A stretch of 64,000 nt of DNA, taken from Notamacropus eugenii (lineage: Eukaryota; Chordata; Mammalia; Diprotodontia; Macropodidae). The first letter of the stretch is position 1, and each line of letters begins with the position of its first letter. Where the stretch lies: the NCBI RefSeq assembly GCF_028372415.1, contig NC_092878.1:31401903-31465902 (forward strand), read 5' to 3'. The position numbers were made by a program, and so were the translations under genes. Shown piece by piece: positions 22,978 to 34,099 of the stretch. The notes under the pieces are model-generated. The model saw only the letters and a list, made by a program, of their open reading frames with translations. It was not told the DNA's origin and ran no database searches.

Positions 22978-24404
22978 TCTCTATTTTCCAGGTCAGTTGT
23001 TTTTCCATTAACATATTTCACATTATCTTCCATTTTTCCAATCTTCTCGCTATGTTCTGTGATATGTCTTTCTCATAAAGTCCTTAGCGTCCATCTGTGC
23101 CATTCTAGTTTTGAAAGAACTATTTTCTTCAGTGAGCTTTTGAATCTCCTTTTCCATTTGGCTAATTCTGCTTTTGAAAGCATTCTTCTCCTCACTGGCT
23201 TCTTGGACCTCTTTTGCCAATTGAGTTAGGCTAGTTTTCAAGGTGTTAATTTCTTCAACATTTTTTTGGTTCTCCTTTAGCAGGGAGCTGATCTGCTTTT
23301 CATGCTTTTCTTTCATCCCTCTCATTTCTCTTCCCAGTTTTTCCTCCACCTCTCTAACTTGATTTTCAAAATTCTTTTTGAGCTCTTCCATGGCCTGAGC
23401 CCATTGGGTGGGCTGGGACACAGAATCCTTGATTTCTGTGTCTTTGCCTGATGGTAGGCATTGTTCTTCCTCATCAGAAAGGAAGGGAGGAAATGTCTGT
23501 TCGAGAAAGTAGCCTTCAATAGTCTTATTTCTTTTCCCTTTTCTGGGCATTTTCCCCAGCCAGTGACTTGACCTCTGAATATTCTCCTCACACCCACCTC
23601 GCCTCCTGGTCCTCCCAGCCAGCGTTTGGGGACTGAGATTCAAATGCTGCTTCCTGCCTTAGGGTTTTTGGCGGGGGCAGGGCTGCTATTCAGTGTGAGA
23701 ATTAAGTTCAGATGCTCAGGTTGGGGCAGGGCCGCCTCTCAGGCTCAGTTCCCTCAGGGGGTTTATGCACAGACCTTCCACAATGGATCCAGGCTCCCTC
23801 CCACTTGGGGAGCCCCTGTCTGCAGCTGCCTCTTAGCTTCTATCTCCCGGGGCGGGGGGGGCCCGAGCCATGGGGGCACCCCACTCCCCTCTCGACCCGC
23901 CAAAGAGACTCTCTCACCAACCCCCGTCACCTGTTGGTGGGGGGGCTTGTGCCGCCACTGGAGATCCCGTCCCTGGAGCCTGCTCGGGTCTGTTTCTCTT
24001 GGTGTCGTGGCCGCAGCAGGTCTGGGCTGGGCTGGGTTCCGCGTCTGCAGCGCGACGGACCTTTTGCGAGAGGTTTGCAGGTCCCTCTGTGGGTGGAGGG
24101 ATCCGTGTGTCCGCTGGAGATCCCGTCCCCGTAGCCCGCTCGGATCTTTTCCTCACGGTGTCGCGGCCGCTGCAGGGCTGCCCTCTGCTCCCAGTCCCGG
24201 CGCCCAGTCCACAGCGCGAAGGACCCCCCGCGAGAGGTTTGCAGGTCTCTCCGGAACAGAAATCTCGCTCGCTCCAATATTCCGTGGCCTCTGGGTGCAG
24301 AATTCACTGTGAGTTAGTCCCCTCTAGCCGTTCTGTGGGTTGTGGGTTCGGAGCTATGTGTATGTGTGTCTTTCTACTCCGCCATCTTGGCTCCGCCCCC
24401 CCGG
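22978..24404 (-). mobile_element. L1 5' end only (5' UTR and N-terminal ORF1), no ORF2 or 3' end
   Basis: The minus-strand 5' end at about 24,404 has GGCGGAGCCAAGATGGCGG. A CpG-rich 5' UTR follows, then ORF1 from MPRKGKRNKTIEGYF (ATG at about 23,550) through EEINTLKTSLTQLAKEVQE and ISQMEKEIQKLTEENSSF. The copy stops at 22,978 within the region matching about 16,715 of the full L1, where it meets a SINE. Its ORF1 head differs from that of the 11-18 kb copy, so it is another L1 subfamily. L1s normally lose the 5' end, so a copy keeping only the 5' end is unusual. Confidence 0.8.
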
Positions 24405-25029
24405 CTATACCAACTTTTGAAAAATGTTATTATCAGTATTTTTCCATGAGTATGTTCCATAAGCTTTCAGCCTCAAAATCATAAAACAATGGTTTTCATA
24501 CATAGATTCTAAACTACAGCCTCCCTTAATGGGAAACTGCTGTGGTGGTCTCAAGACCAGAAGGCCTAATTTCTTGTAACACTATGCTACTTTTTAATTA
24601 AGTATATGATGGTATAAAAAAATATGAGTTATTATTATTACCTGAAATTACTTAGATTATAATGTTGACAGCATGGTCCAAGAGAGTATCTTCCATACTG
24701 GAGAGAGTGATCAATTTTTCTCATGAAAAGACTTGGCTTGTCTACGGAGAGAGGAAGTGAAAAAATTTTTTTAATATAGTGCTCCAAGATATACAAACTA
24801 CTTTCCTCACAATAACCCTGTGAGTTAGATGGTGTAAATATGCTGCAGATGTGGAAACTGGGTTCAGGTTGTGTGAATCGCACAAAATAACCCACTAGAA
24901 AGGGTCAGACTTGTAATCTGAATCCAGATGTTCTCATTTCAAGTCTAGCATTCTTTCTACTATACCATGCTGGCAATTTCTTGGGGAGTTGGGAGCGTGG
25001 GGTTGGGAAGGGATGGGGGGAGATAAGTG

Positions 25030-25390
25030 AATTTGTTCTGCTTTCCTAGACTTTGCTACCATTCCTCAGCTGCCTTGGAGCTTAGGGCCTCCTCACCCTG
25101 CAACATCCTTCCACTATGCAGGTCCCCTTCTCCCACTGGTGAAATCCCTGCTTGGGCCTCCACTTTAAGGGTGGGCCCAGGCCAACATGGTGGCCTTCAT
25201 TCTGTTCCTGTCTTTGCTTCCAGCTTTCCTGACTTTGACACCATGCCTCACCCCATTCAGCTTTTGGGTGTTATTTTCCTCCATTAGAGTGTAACAAACT
25301 CCTGGAGGGTAGGGACTATCTTTATTTCTTCTTGCATTTGTATCCCATGTGCTTAGCACAATACCTGGCACATAGTAAGCACTTAAGTTT
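25030..25390 (+). mobile_element. L2-type LINE 3' end
   Basis: TAGAGTGTAACAAACTCCTG, AGGGTAGGGACTATC and GCACAATACCTGGCACATAG match the end of mammalian L2-class elements (gap: TGTATCCCATGTGCTTA). Old and worn in its 5' part. Confidence 0.6.
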
Positions 25391-26139
25391 TTTTCTTTTT
25401 CTTTTTGGTCCCACTACCACAAGCCTATTTCCAGACTAATCTTGGGATATGGATCCAGCTGGGAAGAATTAAAGATCTCTGTGGTTCACAGTGATTCCAG
25501 GTGTAGCTCACAGAAAATCTAAACTGAAGAGTATTCACTTGAAGGCCCACTAAGGGTATTTCTTAACTACTTAGGTGGTTGTGTTCACTTTTGGATAGGC
25601 TTGGGGGTATTTAGCAGCAGTACTAAAAGATCAGTTGTGTCTATAACCAGCTCATCTAAAGGAACCCTGCAGACCAAGTTGGTTCTGGGCCACAAATGAA
25701 GTCACTTACACATCAATATCAACTTAAGGTACCCTCCTCAGAATAAGCCTGAGGACAGTAGTGCAAGTATTTCTGCCTCCATTTTATAAACAAGGAAGCC
25801 AGGTCTCTAAGAAGTTAAATAACCTCCCTATAATCCCAGTTAGTAAATGGAATTTTGAACTCAGGTTCTCCAACTCTGAGGCTGCTAGATCTTCTGTGCC
25901 ATGTCACCCCAATGGCAGAATCCTCTAGGCTTCCTATGAGTCTTACAGACCAAGGGTTATCTAAGATTATACCTCCTGTTGATATTTCCAGAATGCTTAG
26001 ACTAACTCAAAACTCCACCAACCACACACCAGTATGTTTTCTGCTTACCAGTAGCTGTGTTTTTGACCCACTATCTCATTTTGGGTCTGCAGGTTTATCT
26101 AGGTCTTTTTGCTTGGGGAATCGCTGGGCAATAATAATT

Positions 26140-26370
26140 ATATAGAGCTTACTGGCACTGTGCTAGATGCTTTACAGTCTCATTTAATCCTGACAAAATC
26201 CCTGGGAAGTTGGTGATGATATCCCCATTTTACAGATAGGAATACTAAGGTAGAGAGGTTAAGTGACCTGCCCAAAGTCACAGATAGTATGTCTGATCCC
26301 TCATTTGAACTCAGATCTTCCTGACTTCAGGCCCAAGATTCTATTTACTGTACCACCTAGCTGCTTCAAA
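26140..26370 (-). mobile_element. MIR/CORE-SINE, antisense
   Basis: ACTGTGCTAGATGCTTTACA, CCCATTTTACAGATAGG, GTTAAGTGACCTGCCCAAAG and the closing GTACCACCTAGCTGCTT are the reverse complement of a tRNA-headed CORE-SINE. All parts are present, head to tail. Confidence 0.75.
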
Positions 26371-26984
26371 TGTGCCCCAACACTCTACATAATTATAAAT
26401 ATCCTTTGGACCTAGGACTCCCCCCCCGGATAGAAATTATCTACACACATAATATCTCATAGTATCATTCCTACAATTCTCTTTTGAATATCCAGGCCTC
26501 CTTTCCATTTTTGCATTTTTCCTTGGTATACACCAGCAACTGTTCCTAGGGGGTACTGTCTACTTCAAGCTATTCCACTCGTTCCTGGTTCAGGTCTTAC
26601 ATATGAATATACCACCTCAAAATTTCCACTTAGAAGCCTCTGGACACCTGTTCTCAAACCACTGCCTGCTGAACTTTTGCTATGCATACCTGCTTTCCCT
26701 CCATATCCTTAAAGCCTCAAAGACCATTACTACTATAAATGCAGCTTAGCACAACACAGATCTTATGCTTGATAATTATGTTACCTTGGGCAAGTCACTT
26801 AACCTGAGCCCCCATTCCCTCATCTCTAAAATGAATATAAATATTTACAATCCTTCCCTCACAAGGCTATATATTTTGAGCAGGAGGTAAGGTGAAGCTC
26901 AGTACAGGAGGTTCAGACTTTAGGTTAAGAATTCAAGATGTATTACTAACAATTTGTTACTGTATGAACTGTGTGCAAGGTACT

Positions 26985-27900
26985 GTAAAAACGCCAAATG
27001 ATTGCAACAACTTTCTATGATAAAGGTTTCATATCCAAGATATGTAAAGAACTGATACAAATTTGTGAAACTGAGAGCTAATCCCCAAGAGATAGCCAAA
27101 GTATATATACAAGTTTTCAAAGAAAGAAAAACAAATTATCATATCAAGTGCTTTAAATCCCTAGAGAAATACCAATGAAAGCAACTTTAAGGTTTTAACC
27201 GTATACCCATTAAAAATAAAGAGAAAATGGCAATTACTAGAGGAACTGAGGGATAAGAGGAACACTGGTGCATTGTTGCTGGAACTGCAAGTTAGTACAA
27301 CCCTTTTGGAAGATGAATATGGAGCTAAGTTCCAAAACTTACTAAACTGAACCCAGATATACCACTAGGCCTATACTCAAAGAGAAAAGAAGGAAGACGA
27401 AAGGGACCTGTATGTACAAAAATAACATAGGAGCTTTTTTCACAGTAGCCCCAAACTGAAAACTAAGTAGCTGTCTTAATGCAGAGTGGTGAAACCAATT
27501 CTGATATACAAACATAGTGGAATATTATCATGCCATAAGAAATGACAACTTCAGAGGAAACTTGTAAGACTTCAGTTAATGGATATAGAGTGAAGTGAGA
27601 AAATGAACAATTTATACAATGACAAAAATTTTGAAAAAAACAACTTGATTAAAGACTTTAGATTCTGATCAATGCAATAATAAACCATGAGTTCAGGAGA
27701 CTAAAGATGACACTTGCCTCCTGTCAGAGGTGATGAACTTAAAATGCAGAAATATATTTTGGAACATGGTCAAAGTGAGAATTTGTTTTGCTTTATTATA
27801 TATGTTTATGACAAGTGTTTTGATTTTCATGGGGGGGATGTGTGGTGGGAGGGGCAAATACATTAAAAAATTAATAAACTTATTTTAACAACAAACAAAA
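26985..27900 (+). mobile_element. L1 3' end (ORF2 end and 3' UTR), older copy
   Basis: Sense text GATAAAGGTTTCATATCCAA, GGAACACTGGTGCATTGTTG and AACATAGTGGAATATTATCA is the known wording of the L1 ORF2 end. A 3' UTR follows that closes with TTAATAAACTTATTTTAACA. Frames are broken throughout. It lies in the LCMT2-ARHGAP11A interval. Confidence 0.75.
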
Positions 27901-28167
27901 TCCAACTTAAGTATGCTAACTGGAAATTTGTAACCTAAATTGAATATACAGAGACAAAATTAAGTGGTAAAACACAGACTGAAATGACAACTTTGCAAAA
28001 GCAGATTGGCAAGTTTTCTTGGGAACCCTTCCTGTTTTTGTTGAAGCTGTCCTTTCATGCTGTGTTTCAGACTAGTGGTTTGGTTTTTTGCAGGCAATGG
28101 GTGGTATGTGGTTGCCTTATTCACCTACAATCCCAGGTATGCTTCCACAGTCTCCTTCATGGCCTCA

Positions 28168-28173
28168 TTTATT
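28168..28173 (-). terminator. LCMT2 poly(A) signal candidate
   Basis: AATAAA on the minus strand, about 165 nt after the LCMT2 stop codon. It is the first canonical signal downstream. Confidence 0.5.
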
Positions 28174-28337
28174 GTCATAATTTAACTACCTTGTGATTTC
28201 CTACACAAGAGATCCTTGATGGTCTGTTTGTCTCAGAGATAATCTCCATCCACTCTTTCAGGGGAAGATTAGTTTCCTAATTTTGGATCCTTCACATCAA
28301 ATCAACCTATTTACTACCGGAACAGCAACAGTCATTG

Positions 28338-30389
28338 CTAAAGTTTCAAAGGAGTTATGTCCAAGAAAACTGGGTGGGGATTAAAGTGGGTACCAAAGGA
28401 AAAGCAGTTCCCACCCCCTCCAAGAAGAAGGAGCTGTTGCTCTTCTGGTAGGAAGATGCTGGTATGGTTGTGCAGCATTAGAGGCCATGGAACACAGGCT
28501 GTGTCAATACGGTATTCAGAGCTCAGTTTTGTGGTCAAGTCAATCACTGTCACTCCAGGAACAGAGGAGGAATGAATCCAGACCCCTCCCACCAGCAGCA
28601 GCTTTCCATCAAATACATGGGCTGTGTGAGAATACCTTGGGGTGATGGGAGGCTGGACCTCCAACCTTTCCCAACAAAATCCATTAGAGACTGGTTTCAG
28701 AAAGTGTACAGAGCCTAGCGGTTCCTCTGAAACACTGAGGCCTCCTGCGATGAGGGCTCCTCCCTTCCAACTGCAGGCACTATGAGAGTGTCGAGCATCA
28801 GGTTCTGGCCCTTCTACTGGCAAAGTGACCCAGGTCATTGTGTCCACGTGTAGGAAATGGCAGTCACCTAGCACAGCATCCCTCCCATTGCGCCCCCCAT
28901 ATACAAACAAGTATGTCTGCCTTTGACAAAGGACTTTGGCAGCTGAGTGTCGCCATCGTGGGGAGGGGAACTCCGCCTCTGGGCCAACCTCTGTGACTGT
29001 CACCTTCAGGGGGTCAGCACCGTTTCCCTCTGGGGAGGGGCAGGAGAGCCAGTACATCCCCGAGACGGGAGCCACTGGGGACAGCCTCCCACCCAGCACG
29101 AGAACGCGAGTGTCAGAGAAGGGGGTCATGGTGTGGAAGAGGCGTCCATCCCACTGGGCTCCGGCCCCCCACACAGGGCCCGCACTCCACCCGGAGCCGG
29201 GTCGTCTACGTAGCACGTGACACGTGCTCATCCTGGCATGTCGCCCCTCGTGCTCCCCAAAGCCCCCAGTGCTGAGGATAACACCGGGGCCCAGAAGGGC
29301 CGAGGCATGGCCAAACCGCTTCAGGTCACAGCCCCGGCCCTCCTCTAACACGCGGGCGCACAGGACGCCCGCCAGGGGGGCCGGCTCCACCCGAGGAAAG
29401 GCGTGCTCGGGTGGGAGCAGCTCGGCCGGGGCCAGGGCACCCGCGGTGGAGGCGGCCAGGATGAAATAGTGGGAGCACTTGAGGTGCCACTCCTCAAACT
29501 CGTCGAAGGGCTCGAGCGTCTCCACGCGCCGGCGCTCCTGGGCCGGCAGCAGGCCGCGGTAGAACTCGTTCATGTCCAGGGCACTGCAGGCCGCCCAGCC
29601 CGCGTCCAGGAAGCGCCGCTGCTGGGCCGCCACGTCGGGGAGGCCGGCCAGGCCTTGCAGCGGCGAGCTCAGCCGCTCGAAGTGTCGCCGCATGACGCGG
29701 CCGAAGGCGTCGTGGGGCCCGGTCTGCTCGTACAGCACGAAGAGGGCGTCGGCGAAGCGGCCCGCGGCCCAGGCCAGCAGGGCGGCCGCGCTGCCCGGCT
29801 CCAGGTACGAGAGCACGGCCTCGGCCAGCAGCAGCGTGGGCGCGCCGGCCTCCAGCCCGGACGCCTCCAGGGCTCGGGCCAGCGCCGGCAGGTCGCACAG
29901 GTCGCTGCCCAGGAGACGGTAGTCCTCGCTGGTGAAGCGCAGCGCCGAGCCGGGGCCGGCGCCCAGGGGGCCCAGGGGCGGCCCGGCCAGAGCGGCCAGC
30001 TCCGGCGTGGCGCGAATCGTCGCCGCCTTCCGCTCGGCCACGTCCGGGAGGTCCACTTCCCACACGGCGGCCCAAGTCAGCCGGCCCGCGGCTTTGAGGC
30101 GGAAGTACAGCGAGTCCGACCCCGCGCCCAGCGACAGGATCTGGCGGCGCGGTCCGCCCGCGGCGGGAGCGCGCTCCAGGAAGGCGCGCGCACAGTGCCT
30201 CACGGCCCGCGCACGCACGTAGTAGCCGCGGTGGATGAGCGGCGCGCGCCGCGGGGCGCCCGCCACCAGCAGCGCCGCGAAGGGGTCGCGCACGTAGCCG
30301 TGGGCCGCCAGGGAGCTCTTGCTGAGGGAGCTGCTGTCGTTCGTACTCTGGACCGCCCCAGCCCGGCGCTCGCGGCCGCGCGGGCCCAT
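28338..30389 (-). CDS. LCMT2: LCMT2 / TYW4, tRNA wybutosine-synthesising protein 4
   Basis: A single exon of 683 residues (human about 686). The enzyme carries out the last steps of wybutosine (yW) formation at position 37 of tRNA-Phe: carboxyl methylation and methoxycarbonylation of the side chain, with S-adenosylmethionine. Residues about 1-310 form the leucine-carboxyl-methyltransferase-like domain; the SAM motif [15 protein letters not shown] is at 84-98, and the family motif [17 protein letters not shown] is present. The rest is a kelch-like propeller with GG motifs ([43 protein letters not shown]). Start chosen at [14 protein letters not shown], which matches human, in a good Kozak context (GGCC ATG G). 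The frame stays open for 106 codons upstream to an ATG at 30707, but that part has no likeness I recognise. It is divergent from ADAL, and the order agrees with human 15q15. Confidence 0.97.
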   Translation of the reverse strand: MGPRGRERRAGAVQSTNDSSSLSKSSLAAHGYVRDPFAALLVAGAPRRAPLIHRGYYVRARAVRHCARAFLERAPAAGGPRRQILSLGAGSDSLYFRLKAAGRLTWAAVWEVDLPDVAERKAATIRATPELAALAGPPLGPLGAGPGSALRFTSEDYRLLGSDLCDLPALARALEASGLEAGAPTLLLAEAVLSYLEPGSAAALLAWAAGRFADALFVLYEQTGPHDAFGRVMRRHFERLSSPLQGLAGLPDVAAQQRRFLDAGWAACSALDMNEFYRGLLPAQERRRVETLEPFDEFEEWHLKCSHYFILAASTAGALAPAELLPPEHAFPRVEPAPLAGVLCARVLEEGRGCDLKRFGHASALLGPGVILSTGGFGEHEGRHARMSTCHVLRRRPGSGWSAGPVWGAGAQWDGRLFHTMTPFSDTRVLVLGGRLSPVAPVSGMYWLSCPSPEGNGADPLKVTVTEVGPEAEFPSPRWRHSAAKVLCQRQTYLFVYGGRNGRDAVLGDCHFLHVDTMTWVTLPVEGPEPDARHSHSACSWKGGALIAGGLSVSEEPLGSVHFLKPVSNGFCWERLEVQPPITPRYSHTAHVFDGKLLLVGGVWIHSSSVPGVTVIDLTTKLSSEYRIDTACVPWPLMLHNHTSIFLPEEQQLLLLGGGGNCFSFGTHFNPHPVFLDITPLKL

Positions 30390-31050
30390 GGCCGCCGGCA
30401 CCCGCCTGGAGGCCGAGACACGTCCGGAGGGGCGCTCACCGACGAGTGGTCCCCTCGGCACTTGGATTCTCGCCCGTCCTCGCAGCCGTGCAGGCCTGAA
30501 GTCTCGCCGGTCTTCCCACGCGTCCCGCAGGAGGCTGCTTCCGAAGAAAGCAGTTTCCAACCAGTTAGAAAAGGGGGGAGGGACGAACACCGAGCCCTGG
30601 CTTGTGATTGGCTTCGCCCTTAACGCTTCCCTTTGCCTTCCTGGACTTCCGGGGTGGGGTTTCTGAAGGATCTCAATAACATCCGCTTGACGGCTGGCGC
30701 CAGCCATGTGACGTAATAAACCTTTTTCTTAGATCTTTAGGACTCAAAGGAAAAACCGTTTTCTGCTCGTTATATTGAAAAGGTGTGAACTTTTAAAGAG
30801 GTAGGTTCGTGAAGATCGGATGCTGGCCCAGTGGTTGGATTGACGGCGGGAACAACTTAGGGGTGGCTTCTGTTGGGGGCAAAGTCGGTCCGGCGGCATG
30901 GATCTTCTGGGTAGAATAAAGAGGGGTCCGAGGGAACGAATTGAGGTGTCTCGGGAGTGCTGGGCAGCCAGCACGGAACTTAAACGGAGTTGACAGGCTT
31001 CGGTCAGCAGGAAGTTGGGGCGGACAACTGGGTAAGTCCGTCAAGCGTTT
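29000..31050. promoter_or_regulatory. CpG-rich island and probable shared LCMT2/ADAL promoter
   Basis: CpG frequency is very high from about 29,300 to 30,700, across the LCMT2 5' coding part, and remains raised to about 31,050. LCMT2 reads left from here and ADAL reads right, a head-to-head arrangement also found in human. Start sites are not marked by any TATA box that I can see. Confidence 0.6.
31031..31031 (+). other. ADAL: Candidate donor of the ADAL 5' non-coding exon
   Basis: CTGG|GTAAGT at 31,031/31,032 is a near-ideal splice donor just past the CpG island. The first ADAL coding exon has an acceptor (ttttttccattag at 37,837) only four bases before its first ATG, so an upstream untranslated exon is required. 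This donor is the best candidate; the start of that exon cannot be fixed from sequence. Confidence 0.45.
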
Positions 31051-31109
31051 ACCAAGTGCTTCCTTACTAGGACCCTGCGCCAAGCGCTGGGGGTTATTTT
31101 CTAAAGGAC

Positions 31110-31530
31110 CAAGAAACTACGTTATTTTTTTAAAGTTCTCTGTTATACGTAAAAACAATTTTTAACATTAGTGTTTTGAAAGTGTGAGTTCCAAATTCTC
31201 TCCTTCCCCTCCCTCTCCTTGAAAAGGCAAGCAATTTGATGTAGATTAGGCACGTGCCACCATGCAAAACATTTTAAGAACCATAAAGAAAGAAAACCAG
31301 ACCAAAAAAACCCCAAGAAACATTACATAAAGAAAGAAAACCAGACCAAAAAAACCCCAAGAAACAATACATAAAGAAAGTATGTTACAATCTGCATTTA
31401 GACTTCATTAGTTCTTTCTCTGGAGGTGGATAGTATTTTTCATCATAAATCTTTTAGAATGATCTGAGATCCATGTATTGCTGAGAATAGTTAAACCCTT
31501 CACGCAGTAGTGCTGTTACTGTGCACACTG
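31110..31530 (-). mobile_element. L1 3' end fragment, antisense
   Basis: Text such as TTCTTTCTCTGGAGGTGGAT, ATTGCTGAGAATAG and TAGTGCTGTTACTGTGCACA is the marsupial L1 3' UTR running leftward into the end of ORF2 (compare TTGCTGTGCACAAAGTTC near 11,790). It includes the 44-bp tandem repeat. Confidence 0.6.
31282..31381. repeat. 44-bp tandem repeat, about 2.3 copies
   Basis: CATAAAGAAAG recurs at 31282, 31326 and 31370. The unit contains GAAAACCAGACCAAAAAAAC followed by CCCAAGAAACA. The copies are almost identical. It lies within an L1 3'-UTR-like segment. Confidence 0.9.
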
Positions 31531-31539
31531 TAATCCTTA

Positions 31540-33110
31540 CATTCTAATGAGAGGGAGAAACACTGTAACAACTATGTATCAATATGATGTATACATGGTA
31601 GCCGGTAATCTCTGAGGGAAAGCACCAGCAGTTGCTACTGGGGGACTGAGAAAGGCCAGCTGAAGAAGGTGAATTTTGAGGGGAGTCTTGAATAGAAGGA
31701 AGAACCATGTTTGATAGGAGAAACAGAGAGCATATGGGTAATAATTAGTAAAAAGAAAGAAACCTGTAATAGGGTAAAACTCACTGGTCTTGAGTTGCCA
31801 ATGACAAAAACCAAAGTTCTTGATGTTTTGTTGTTACATTGTAACAGAGTGAGAGATACTGTGGTTAAAATTTTTAAAAAGGGGGGAGAAAAGAAATCCT
31901 TCAATAAACATTAAGAACCTGCTACATGAAAAGCATTGTGCTAGGCCCCAAGGACACAAAAACAAAGCAGTCTTTACCTCCTGAGTGAAATACAGCATCT
32001 ATATATATAACTAGATATAGTCATTGGAGGCTAGAGAGACCATTAACAACTGAAAGGAAAAGGAAAGACTTCATCTAGGAGTTGACACTTGAGTTGAGCC
32101 TTGAAGGATCCTAAGGATTCTAAGGAGCCCAAGTGATAATGGATTGGCTTCTGTACATAGGGAATAGCTTGGGCAAAGACATGGAAGCAGGAGATGGTGT
32201 GCAGAGCGCAGGGAACAGATAATCTCAAAAGTCTGAAACATAGAAGAGTAAGTTTGGAAAGCGACGTTAGAGCTGTTCTCTAACTGCCAAGGAGTTTGTA
32301 TTTTGTTCTAAAGATGCTAGGGAACCACTAAAGAATTTTTAACAAGGAAATTATGTGATTAGATGTATGTCTCAGGAATATTAACTTGGTAGCTGAATGG
32401 AGGATGGATTGTAGAGGGGTGAGACAGGAATCTGGGAGAACAGTGAAGAAGCTATTGTAAGAGTTCAGCCTGAACTGGAGTGGTAGTTGTGGGAGAAAGG
32501 AAAGGAAATGGGTATGAGATATCTTGTGGAGGTAATAGACATAGCAGCTGACTGGCTCTGCTGGTTGAGGGAGAGGGGTACGGTTCAGGGATGATTCTGA
32601 GGTTGCAAACCTCTGTGACTGGAAGCATGGTAGTGCCACCAAACAGAAATAGGTAAGTTTGGATACAGGGTGGGTGTTGGTGAGAAGATGAGTTTTATTT
32701 TGAATGTGTTGAGTTTAAGATGTCAGATGTCTGACAGTCTTTTGGCAATGGCAACATGGAACTGAAATTGGGGAGATTAGGCTGGGTATATGCATTTGGG
32801 AATCATCTGTATAGAGATGATGGTGGAACACCAGGGGGCTAGTGAGATCATCAAGGGAGCCAGTTAGAGGAGAGGAGCTCCAGAACAGATACTTGGGGGT
32901 CATCCATGCTTAGAAGCCAAGAGAAGAATGATCTGAAAAAGGAAGCTGAAAAGGAGCCCTTAGGTTGGAAGACAAATGGGAGAGAGCAGGGTCATGAAAA
33001 CCAAGAGTGAAAGCACAATGAACAATGTTAGAGGCTGCTGAGAGGTCAAGGAAGGTGAAGAGTAGAAGAAGGACTAATAGATTTAACGTAGGATTAAAGG
33101 AAAGGGAGGT
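31540..33110 (-). mobile_element. CR1/L3-type LINE fragments, antisense
   Basis: A short copy at about 31,540-31,700, then a second that starts near 31,905 (ATTAAGAACCTGCTACATG, AAAGCATTGTGCTAGGCC) and runs to about 33,110. The minus frame 32,903-32,715 reads HHHLYTDDSQMHIPS, the YADDTQ-type catalytic motif of CR1/L2-clade reverse transcriptases. Worn, with no intact frame. Confidence 0.7.
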
Positions 33111-33129
33111 GGGGGAGGGGGGATAAGTA

Positions 33130-33355
33130 TCTATTGATCACTTACCGTGTGCAAGGCATTGTGCTAGTTGCAGATATCTCATTTGTTCCTCACAACAGCC
33201 CTGTGAGGTAGGTACTGTTTTGAGCCCCATTTTACAGTTGAGGATACTGAAGCAAACAGGTTAAAGTGTCTTGTCCAAGGTCACACAGCAGTGAGTGACT
33301 GAGGCTGCATTTGAACTCAAGTCTTCCTGACTCTGAGCCCACTGCTCTATCCACG
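33130..33355 (-). mobile_element. MIR-type SINE, antisense
   Basis: CAAGGCATTGTGCTAGTTGC, CCCCATTTTACAGTTGAGG, AGGTCACACAGCAGTG and TTTGAACTCAAGTCTTCCTG give the complete MIR order in reverse complement. Confidence 0.75.
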
Positions 33356-33666
33356 GTGTGTTCGTCCTTCGTTGCAGAAGAAGACCATGCCATCAGAGAA
33401 ATAATGATATGACTTACACTTGACTTTGTTTTGAGTGAGGGAGGGCTGTGCAGGTCACCAGCCTCACTTCTCCTTCAGAGCCATCTGAATCCAGTGACCA
33501 GATATTCATCAGGATGACTGGAGATGACCCAGGATGAGGCAATTGGGGTTAAGTGACTTGCCCAAGGTCACACAGCTAGTGAGTGTCAAGTGTCTGAAGT
33601 GAGATTTGAACTCAGGTCCTCCTGACTCCTGCACTGGTGCTCTATCCACTGTACCACCTAGCTGGA
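33356..33666 (-). mobile_element. Marsupial tRNA-headed SINE, nearly complete
   Basis: TTCGTCCTTCGTTGCAGAAG, CATGCCATCAGAGAAATAAT, GAGTGAGGGAGGGCTGTGCA, CACCAGCCTCACTTCTCC, CACACAGCTAGTGAGTGTCA and the end ACTGTACCACCTAGCTG follow the well-known marsupial SINE consensus end to end. It is better preserved than its neighbours, so it is younger. Confidence 0.8.
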
Positions 33667-33842
33667 GAAACTTGGAGAATGCAGTTCCAATTGATGTGGG
33701 ATCAGAAGCAGTTATCAAGATGTTGAAAAGTGACTCAAGGCATGCAAATGGAGGCAATGAGTGTATATATATTTTTTAATAGTTTGGCTATCATTATTGT
33801 GTATTTAAGTTTTAGTAATTAAAAAAAAAGAAAAAGGGGGAG

Positions 33843-33975
33843 GAGGCAGCCAAGTGGTATAGTGGAAAGAGTGCTGACCCTGGAGTCAGTAAGAATTCAA
33901 AATCCAGCCTCAAACCCTTACTAACTGTGTGACCCTGAGCAAGTCTCTTAACTGCAATTGCCTCCCAGTAAATAA
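33843..33975 (+). mobile_element. tRNA-headed SINE, sense
   Basis: GGCAGCCAAGTGGTATAGTG is the tRNA-like head. TGACCCTGGAGTCAGTAAG and CTGTGTGACCCTGAGCAAGT follow, with an A-rich tail near 33,990. Confidence 0.75.
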
Positions 33976-34099
33976 ATATACGCTAATTTAAAAAAAAAAT
34001 TAGTTTGGCTATCAAAAGGAGACGAAATTGTAGGAAAGTACACCAAGAAATTATAGGATAGTACCACATAAAGTGGGGTTTTTTGGGATTTTTTTTTTA

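Larger units (their letters stand above)
24405..26984. other. Intergenic sequence with SINE and L2 relics
   Basis: Between the L1 5' fragment and the next L1. It has a MIR-like stretch at about 24,780-24,970 minus, an L2-type 3' end at about 25,030-25,390 plus, and a SINE at 26,140-26,370 minus. The frames at 25,027-25,287 and 25,855-26,145 have no recognisable domain. Confidence 0.45.

Noticed and set aside
23626-24484. Long plus-strand frames (228 and 204 codons) in GC-rich DNA
   Set aside because: They are the antisense side of the L1 5' UTR, with no known protein.
29403-30623. 406-codon open frame on the plus strand across LCMT2
   Set aside because: It is a shadow of LCMT2 in a CpG-rich region; the protein is Arg/Gly/Gln-rich without domains, while the minus frame matches LCMT2 throughout.
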